The notes beneath the pieces are model-generated. The model did not search any database and was not told the DNA's origin. It worked only from the letters and a program-made list of their open reading frames with translations. Positions 57,158 through 64,000 of a stretch of DNA of 64,000 nt are shown piece by piece; position 1 is the first letter of the stretch; each line of letters begins with the position of its first letter. Source of the DNA: Ectopseudomonas mendocina (lineage in GTDB: Bacteria; Pseudomonadota; Gammaproteobacteria; Pseudomonadales; Pseudomonadaceae); the NCBI RefSeq assembly GCF_016008875.1, contig NZ_JADTQG010000004.1:1-64000 (forward strand). Direction: 5' to 3'. The translations under genes were made by a program, and so were the position numbers.

Positions 57158-57940
57158 TCAGGCGACGCTGGCCAACGGGAACAGGCGCTTGAAGTTGCTC
57201 GAGGTCTGCTCGGCCAGCGCCTCGTAACTGACGCCGCGCAGCACCGCCAGGTACTCGGCCACTTCACGCACGTATTGCGGCAGGTTGGGCTTGCCGCGAT
57301 GTGGCACGGGCGCCAGGTAAGGCGAGTCGGTTTCCACCAGCAGTCGGTCGGCCGGCACCTGGCGCGCCACTTCGCGCAGCGCCTCGGCGTTGCGGAAGGT
57401 GACGATGCCGGACAGGGAAATATAGAAACCGATATCCAACGCCGCCCTGGCCATCTCCCAATCTTCCGTGAAGCAATGCAGCACACCGGCTTGCGGTAGC
57501 GCCGCCTCGCGCAGCAGCGCCAGGGTATCGGCGCGAGCCTCGCGGGTATGCACGATCACCGGCTTGCCAGTGATGCGTGCCGCTTCCAGATGCAAGCGAA
57601 AGGACGCCTGCTGCAGCGCGGCAGACTCCGGCTCGTAGTGGTAATCCAGGCCGGTTTCACCAATGGCGACCACCTTAGGATGCGCCAGCTCACCCAGTAA
57701 CCAGTCCAGCGCCGGCTCCGCGCCAGGCTCGAGATCCAGCGGATGCACGCCCACCGAGCAATCGACGTCAGCATAACGCTCAGCCAGACCCTTGACCGTA
57801 GCAGCGTTGTCAGCGCTTACGCCGATGCACAGGAAGTGGCCAACGCCAGCGGTACGCGCTGCCTCCAGGGCAGCATCCAGCGAACCGCCATGGGCAGCGA
57901 GGTCGAGACGATCAAGGTGGCAATGGGAGTCGATCAGCAC
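57158..57940 (-). CDS. tatD: TatD family metal-dependent DNase/hydrolase
   Basis: This encodes 260 residues. The metal-binding SHCHLD is at residues 5-10; EIGLDYHYE-like GETGLDYHYEPES, PVIVHTREA and LVETDSPYLAPVPHRGKPN follow. It is the YcfH/TatD amidohydrolase-type fold, with 3'-5' exonuclease activity in characterised members. It lies with pilZ, holB, tmk and mltG on one strand as in P. aeruginosa (PA2959 position). Confidence 0.93.
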   Translation of the reverse strand: MLIDSHCHLDRLDLAAHGGSLDAALEAARTAGVGHFLCIGVSADNAATVKGLAERYADVDCSVGVHPLDLEPGAEPALDWLLGELAHPKVVAIGETGLDYHYEPESAALQQASFRLHLEAARITGKPVIVHTREARADTLALLREAALPQAGVLHCFTEDWEMARAALDIGFYISLSGIVTFRNAEALREVARQVPADRLLVETDSPYLAPVPHRGKPNLPQYVREVAEYLAVLRGVSYEALAEQTSSNFKRLFPLASVA

Positions 57941-58002
57941 AGCGGGAGAACTCGGGCAAAAGGAAAGCCCGAATTGTAATCGAAAGCGGCAGGTGCCTGG
58001 TC

Positions 58003-58025
58003 GTGGGAGGGGCTTTAGCCGCGAC
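58003..58025. repeat. REP half-palindrome between pilZ and tatD
   Basis: GTGGGAGGGGCTTTAGCCGC followed by GAC. Same element as 14374-14397. It lies between pilZ and tatD. Confidence 0.7.
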
Positions 58026-58048
58026 GATTGGAGTTCGCGGCCAAAAAG

Positions 58049-58405
58049 TTACATCGTATGGGTCGGGCGGTCGGATTTCAGCGCGCCGGCCAGATAGGTC
58101 TCGATCTTGTTGCGCGCGGTGTTGTCACCGTCGTTGAACTGCACGCCAACACCGGCGGCGCGGTTGCCTTGGGCGCCTTTCGGGGTGATCCACACCACCT
58201 TTCCGGCTACCGGAATCTTCTCCGGCTCGTCCATCAGATTGAGCAGCATGAACACTTCATCGCCGAGCTTGTAGCTCTTGTTGGTGGGAATGAACAGCCC
58301 GCCGTTCTTGATGAAAGGCATGTAGGCCGCGTACAGCACGGACTTGTCCTTGATGGTCAGGGACAGAATTCCGTTACGGGGCCCCAGATTGGGTGGCAGG
58401 CTCAT
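58049..58405 (-). CDS. pilZ: type IV pilus protein PilZ
   Basis: This 118-residue single PilZ domain protein begins MSLPPNLGPRNGILSLTIKD. It is required for type IV pilus assembly in Pseudomonas, but the family founding member lacks the usual N-terminal RxxxR c-di-GMP motif; indeed only GPRNGIL is seen here. It ends LAGALKSDRPTHTM. It is next to holB and tatD. Confidence 0.95.
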   Translation of the reverse strand: MSLPPNLGPRNGILSLTIKDKSVLYAAYMPFIKNGGLFIPTNKSYKLGDEVFMLLNLMDEPEKIPVAGKVVWITPKGAQGNRAAGVGVQFNDGDNTARNKIETYLAGALKSDRPTHTM

Positions 58406-58530
58406 CAGCGCATTCCTGGCGTTTATTGCTTAATGCTTGATTCTAGGGCCTGTTCATACTCCGGCGCAAACCACCGGGTGGCGCGCAGCCAGCAGAATGT
58501 GACGCCCTGCCGAATCCGGTCAGCCGAGGT

Positions 58531-60157
<1,627 letters not shown>

Positions 60158-61213
60158 TTATTCAGTTTCGGCCGCCGCGCGGGGCGCGGGGCTGGAGCGA
60201 TAGTCGGCGCGACGCTTGAGCTGGTATTCGCGCACGGCGCGATTGTGCTCGGCCAGGGTGTTTGAGAACACGTGGCTGCCGTCGCCTCGCGCGACGAAAT
60301 ACAGGGTGGTGCCATCGAGCGGGTTGAGCGCGGCATTGATCGCCTCGCGGCCGACCATGGCGATCGGCGTCGGCGGCATGCCGTCGATGGTGTAGGTGTT
60401 GTAGGGGGTCGGCGTGCGCAGGTCTGCACGGGTGATACGACCGTTGTAGCGCTCGCCCATGCCGTAGATCACAGTCGGGTCGGTCTGCAGACGCATGCCC
60501 ATGCGCAGACGGCGGACGAACACGCCGGCAATTTCGCCGCGTTCTTCGGGCACACCGGTTTCCTTCTCGATCATCGAGGCCATGATCAGCGCGTCATAGG
60601 GCTCGCGGTAGGGCAAACCCTCGGCACGCTTCTGCCACTCTTCGGCCAGCACGGCTTCAAGGCGTGCATTGGCCTGCTTGAGCAAGTCTTCGTCGCTCAT
60701 GCCGCGCACGTAGCGATAGGTATCGGGAAAGAAGCGTCCTTCGGGGTTCTGCCCGGCCAGGCCCAGACGCTCCATCAACTGGGCATCGCTGAGATCGGCC
60801 AGGCGCTGCTCCAGGCGCTCCTGACGCCCCAGGGCGGCACGCACCTGGCGGAAGTTCCAGCCTTCAACCAGGGTCAGGCTGTACTGCACCACTTCGCCGC
60901 GCTGCCACAGGCCGAGCATGTCCCGCGCGCTGTGCTCGGGCAGCAGGCGGTATTCGCCGCTGTGCATGGCAGGAGCACGCAGATTGAAACGCCAGTAAAG
61001 GCGCAGCCAGAAGGCGTTGTCGATCACGCCGTCGGCTTCCAGACGATTGAGCAGGCCGCTGGGCGTGGCACCGGACGGCACCTCCAGGAGCATTTCTTCA
61101 GTCAGATGCAGAGGCTGTTCCAGCGCTCTGTGCTGCTGCCAGGCGGCACCGACAACCAGCAGCGCAGCCAGCAACACGCCGCACTCGAGCAGCACCAAGA
61201 TCTTGCGTAGCAC
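60158..61213 (-). CDS. mltG: endolytic transglycosylase MltG
   Basis: This 351-residue membrane-anchored murein glycosylase cleaves nascent glycan strands. The N-terminal span is LRKILVLLECGVLLAALLVV. The YceG domain contains the catalytic Glu in ASMIEKETGVPEERGEIAGV, with LQTDPTVIYGMGERY and TYTIDGMPPTPIAMVGREAI. It has a normal length and position between pabC and tmk. Confidence 0.95.
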   Translation of the reverse strand: MLRKILVLLECGVLLAALLVVGAAWQQHRALEQPLHLTEEMLLEVPSGATPSGLLNRLEADGVIDNAFWLRLYWRFNLRAPAMHSGEYRLLPEHSARDMLGLWQRGEVVQYSLTLVEGWNFRQVRAALGRQERLEQRLADLSDAQLMERLGLAGQNPEGRFFPDTYRYVRGMSDEDLLKQANARLEAVLAEEWQKRAEGLPYREPYDALIMASMIEKETGVPEERGEIAGVFVRRLRMGMRLQTDPTVIYGMGERYNGRITRADLRTPTPYNTYTIDGMPPTPIAMVGREAINAALNPLDGTTLYFVARGDGSHVFSNTLAEHNRAVREYQLKRRADYRSSPAPRAAAETE

Positions 61214-61216
61214 CAG

Positions 61217-62032
61217 TTATTTACTCAGTAGGTCGCAGACGATGGCCTGCAGTTTACGGGTGAGCGGCCCGACCGACCAGTGTCGCTCTTGCAGCGCCCG
61301 TACAGGCCAGATGCCGTAAAGGCTGTTGCAGAGAAAGACTTCATCGGCACTCAGCAGTTCTTCGAAGGAAATATCGCGTAACTCGATGGCCAGTCCGAGC
61401 ATTTGCGCCTGCTGCAGGAGCTCTGCGCGCATCACCCCGGCCACGCCGCAGCGCGACAGATCGGCCGTCACCAGCCCGCCTTCGATGACCAGAAACAGGT
61501 TGCTGTACACGCCTTCGATGACCCGGCCATGGCTGTCGCGCATCAGACCTTCGGCGCACTCGGCGTCCTGCCACTCGGCTCGCGCCAGCACCTGCTCCAG
61601 ACGATTGAGATGCTTGAGCCCGGCCAGCAAGGGTTGCTCGGCCAGACGCGTCTCGCAGGGAAACAGACGCACGCCCTGCTCGGCATGCACAGCGGGATAC
61701 TGTGGCAAAGGTGCGGCCTGCAGGATGCGCAGCGGCTGACAGGGTTGTGGCGGCGCATAACCGCGCTGCCCCTCGCCACGGGTGACGACGAGCTTGGCCA
61801 CGCCCTCGCCCAGTTGCCCGGCAAAGGCCTGCAACTCGCTTTCCATCTGCGGCAGATCGAGAGGAATGGACAGACGCCGACAGCCATCGGCCAGGCGCGC
61901 CATATGCCGCGCCAGCAACGGGATACGCCCGCCACGCACGGCGATGGTCTCGAACAGACCATCGCCGTAAGCCAGGCCACGGTCGCGAACCGACAACTGC
62001 TCGCCGGGCGCGCCGTTGACCCAGCCCTGCAT
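61217..62032 (-). CDS. pabC: aminodeoxychorismate lyase
   Basis: This 271-residue fold-type IV PLP enzyme releases 4-aminobenzoate from aminodeoxychorismate for folate. It has SVRDRGLAYGDGLFETIAVR, the PLP Lys in AGLKHLNRLEQVLARAEWQ, and SLYGIWPVRALQERHW. The ATG overlaps the fabF stop by one base (TGATG). It is 3 bases from mltG. Confidence 0.94.
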   Translation of the reverse strand: MQGWVNGAPGEQLSVRDRGLAYGDGLFETIAVRGGRIPLLARHMARLADGCRRLSIPLDLPQMESELQAFAGQLGEGVAKLVVTRGEGQRGYAPPQPCQPLRILQAAPLPQYPAVHAEQGVRLFPCETRLAEQPLLAGLKHLNRLEQVLARAEWQDAECAEGLMRDSHGRVIEGVYSNLFLVIEGGLVTADLSRCGVAGVMRAELLQQAQMLGLAIELRDISFEELLSADEVFLCNSLYGIWPVRALQERHWSVGPLTRKLQAIVCDLLSK

Positions 62033-63276
62033 CAGCCGTGGTACCGGCGGAACAGCAGCGAGCCGTTGGTGCCGCCGAAGCCGAAGGAGTTTGACAGGGC
62101 GATTTCGATCGGCATGGCCTTGGCCTGGTGCGCGACGAAGTCCAGGTCGCAGCCTTCGTCCGGCTCGTCCAGGTTGATGGTCGGCGGCGCGACCTGGTCG
62201 CGGATCGCCAGCACGCTGAAGATCGCCTCGACCGCGCCGGCAGCACCGAGCAGGTGACCGGTCATCGACTTGGTCGAGCTGACCGCCAGCTTGTAGGCGT
62301 GATCGCCGAACACGTTCTTCACCGCTGCGGCTTCGGCGATGTCGCCAGCCGGGGTCGAAGTGCCGTGCGCATTGATGTACTGCACCTGGTCGGCGTTGAT
62401 GCCGGCATCACGCAGAGCTGCCGCCATGCAGCGCGCCGCACCGGCGCCATCTTCGGGCGGCGAAGTCATGTGGAAGGCGTCGCCGCTCATACCGAAACCG
62501 ATCAGCTCGGCGTAGATGGTGGCGCCACGCGCCTTGGCATGTTCCAGTTCTTCCAGCACCAAGGCGCCGGAGCCGTCGGACAGGACGAAACCATCACGGC
62601 CCTTGTCCCATGGGCGGCTGGCCTTGGTCGGCTCGTCGTTACGGGTCGACAGCGCGCGCGCCGCGCCGAAGCCGCCCATGCCCAGGCCGCAGGCTGCCAT
62701 CTCGGCGCCGCCGGCTACCATGACGTCAGCTTCGCCATAGGCGATATTGCGCGCGGCCATGCCGATGCAATGGGTACCGGTGGTGCACGCCGTGGCGATG
62801 GCGTAGTTCGGCCCCTGCAGGCCCAGGTGGATCGACAGGAAGCCGGAAATCATGTTGATGATCGAGCCCGGCACGAAGAACGGCGAAATGCGCCGCGGCC
62901 CCTGCTCGTGCAGCGATTTGCAGTTGTTCTCGATATTGGTCAGGCCGCCGATACCGGAGCCCATGGCCACACCGATACGCTCGCGATTGGCGTCGGTGAT
63001 TTCCAGCCCGGAATCACGCACGGCCTGGAAGCAGGCAGCGAGACCGTACTGAATGAAAAGGTCGAGCTTGCGCGCCTCCTTGGCGGACAGGTACTCCTCG
63101 ACATTGAAGCCCTTGAGCGAACCACCAAAACGGGTGGAATAGGCCGACAGGTCCATATGCTCGATCAGACCGATGCCACTGCGCCCGGCCAAAATGCCCT
63201 GCCAGCTGCTCGGCACATCGTTACCCAGCGGCGACAGCATGCCCATACCGGTAACCACGACGCGTCTACGCGACAC
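62032..63276 (-). CDS. fabF: 3-oxoacyl-ACP synthase II
   Basis: This 414-residue condensing enzyme of fatty acid elongation starts [20 protein letters not shown]. The Cys-His-His triad is complete: [27 protein letters not shown] and [12 protein letters not shown]. It ends [16 protein letters not shown]. It is 232 bases from acpP, with a REP-like palindrome and a terminator in the gap. Confidence 0.97.
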   Translation of the reverse strand: MSRRRVVVTGMGMLSPLGNDVPSSWQGILAGRSGIGLIEHMDLSAYSTRFGGSLKGFNVEEYLSAKEARKLDLFIQYGLAACFQAVRDSGLEITDANRERIGVAMGSGIGGLTNIENNCKSLHEQGPRRISPFFVPGSIINMISGFLSIHLGLQGPNYAIATACTTGTHCIGMAARNIAYGEADVMVAGGAEMAACGLGMGGFGAARALSTRNDEPTKASRPWDKGRDGFVLSDGSGALVLEELEHAKARGATIYAELIGFGMSGDAFHMTSPPEDGAGAARCMAAALRDAGINADQVQYINAHGTSTPAGDIAEAAAVKNVFGDHAYKLAVSSTKSMTGHLLGAAGAVEAIFSVLAIRDQVAPPTINLDEPDEGCDLDFVAHQAKAMPIEIALSNSFGFGGTNGSLLFRRYHG

Positions 63277-63351
63277 AGCAATCTCCTCTTGTTCTACTCA
63301 GGCGCCACATGCGCCTTGCACGTAAATAAAGGCCATGTCCACGTCATGCCG

Positions 63352-63408
63352 CTTTTGTAGGAGCGGATTTAACCGCGAAATCGCGAATAAATTCGCTCCT
63401 ACAAAAGC
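63352..63408. repeat. REP palindrome between acpP and fabF
   Basis: CTTTTGTAGGAGCGGATTTA faces TAAATTCGCTCCTACAAAAG, around ACCGCGAAATCGCGAA. It is a near-perfect long hairpin in the fabF upstream region. Confidence 0.88.
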
Positions 63409-63448
63409 CGGATCAGGGCATAACAGGTAGCTGCGACATAGCCTAAAG

Positions 63449-63484
63449 AAAAGCCGCACGCCTGATTAGGGCAGTGCGGCTTTT
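63449..63484 (-). terminator. terminator after acpP
   Basis: AAAAGCCGCAC pairs with GTGCGGCTTTT around GCCTGATTAGGGCA, with a T-rich run on the minus strand. It lies 25 bases after the acpP stop codon, so most acpP transcripts end before fabF. Confidence 0.88.
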
Positions 63485-63508
63485 CTCGGTCAGAAAGCTG
63501 ACTGTGAC

Positions 63509-63745
63509 TTATTGCGCGTGGGCAGTCACGTAGTCGATGGCTTCCTGAACGGTGGTGATCTTCTCAGCTTGCTCGTCCGGGATCTCGGTCTCGAATTCTT
63601 CCTCGAGAGCCATCACCAGCTCAACGGTGTCAAGAGAGTCGGCACCCAGGTCTTCAACGAAGGAAGCGCTGTTGGTTACTTCCTCTTCCTTGACGCCAAG
63701 TTGCTCAGCAACGATTTTCTTGACGCGTTCTTCGATGGTGCTCAT
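63509..63745 (-). CDS. acpP: acyl carrier protein
   Basis: This 78-residue carrier of growing acyl chains is acidic, with the phosphopantetheine Ser37 in [19 protein letters not shown]. It starts [20 protein letters not shown]. It lies between fabG and fabF in the conserved fab order. It has a strong AGGAG-type ribosome-binding site. Confidence 0.98.
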   Translation of the reverse strand: MSTIEERVKKIVAEQLGVKEEEVTNSASFVEDLGADSLDTVELVMALEEEFETEIPDEQAEKITTVQEAIDYVTAHAQ

Positions 63746-63946
63746 ACCTTGTTTTCACTCCTATTGGACAAATCCAGGCAGCTGGTAGCGGCCAAGTGTA
63801 TAGAAAGGGTTTTTAGCATTTCAAGCTGAATGCCGGGGAGCCCCCAGGAACACTTCAACGATCTGTCTATAAACCTGTTGCAGCTTTATAACGGATTTTA
63901 GACAGCCACTATGACAGTTTTCTGATGGCTCGCGTCACATTCGAGA

Positions 63947-63966
63947 GCCTCCGGACGTTCGGAGGC
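63947..63966. terminator. hairpin between fabG and acpP
   Basis: GCCTCCG pairs with CGGAGGC around GACGTT. On the plus strand it is followed by ACCC and five T; on the minus strand there is no T run, so for the fabG-acpP transcript it may act as an attenuator or processing stem rather than a full terminator. Confidence 0.45.
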
Positions 63967-63973
63967 ACCCTTT

Positions 63974-64000
63974 TTAGCTCATGTACATACCGCCGTTCAC
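63974..64000 (-). CDS. fabG: 3-oxoacyl-ACP reductase FabG, C-terminal end only
   Basis: The last 8 codons encode VNGGMYMS followed by TAA. This is the conserved end of FabG, which reduces 3-oxoacyl-ACP with NADPH. The rest lies beyond the window edge. Its place upstream of acpP agrees with the usual fabD-fabG-acpP-fabF order. Confidence 0.85.
   Translation of the reverse strand: MNGGMYMS

Overview
The window is chromosomal DNA from a gamma-proteobacterium of the genus Pseudomonas. This rests on the gene order alaS-lysC-csrA-tRNA-Ser(GCU), the aru/ast arginine succinyltransferase operon next to the aot arginine transporter and argR, an Xcp-type type II secretion locus split into two divergent operons, and the fabG-acpP-fabF-pabC-mltG-tmk-holB-pilZ-tatD run. 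The high GC content and the many short GC-rich inverted repeats suggest a member of the P. mendocina/oleovorans/alcaliphila group. The species assignment is inference.

Region by region: (1) 1-5.9 kb holds tRNA-Ser, csrA/rsmA, lysC, alaS and a low-specificity threonine aldolase, all on the minus strand. (2) 6.3-18.6 kb is an arginine regulon: the complete AST catabolic set (astC, aruF, aruG, astD, astB, a small acidic protein, astE), the regulator argR, and the arginine/ornithine ABC importer aotJ-aotQ-aotM-aotP. Two sites fitting the ArgR operator pattern (TGTCGC-N8-AA-N5 in direct repeat) lie upstream of astC and aotJ. (3) 19.2-29.6 kb is a complete type II secretion system: gspE-F-G-H-I-J-K-L-M leftward and gspC-gspD rightward. 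Two minor pseudopilin genes (gspH and gspJ) carry REP-like palindromes inside their prepilin leader codons. (4) 29.6-30.3 kb is a non-coding tract of three tandem copies of a 246-bp REP-containing unit.

(5) 30.3-45.6 kb is accessory in character: amidase, GFA-family protein, methyltransferase, AI-2E-family permease, two SDRs, AraC and LysR regulators, an isochorismatase-like hydrolase, an esterase, a NUDIX protein and a DJ-1/PfpI protein. Three gene remnants sit among them: a hydrolase tail, a LysR N-terminus, and a GAF/PAS/GGDEF gene with three in-frame stops. (6) 45.6-52.9 kb has a TonB-dependent receptor behind a near-perfect Zur-box-like palindrome, a DUF1624-type membrane protein, an exported subtilase-like protein with Glu in place of the catalytic Asp, a GNAT acetyltransferase, a DUF1285 protein and a DUF4823 lipoprotein. 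(7) 53-64 kb is conserved core: a radical SAM protein, moaA, a TetR regulator, a class V aminotransferase, tatD, pilZ, holB, tmk, mltG, pabC, fabF, acpP and the last codons of fabG.

How they work together: the AST and Aot genes take up and degrade arginine under ArgR. The T2SS exports folded enzymes through GspD. The fab/tmk/holB cluster couples fatty acid synthesis with DNA replication and folate genes. No phage, insertion sequence, CRISPR array or obvious defence system was seen. The most unusual signals are the REP-encoded pseudopilin leaders, the E-H-S subtilase-like protein, the putative Zur-controlled receptor and the 246-bp tandem array.
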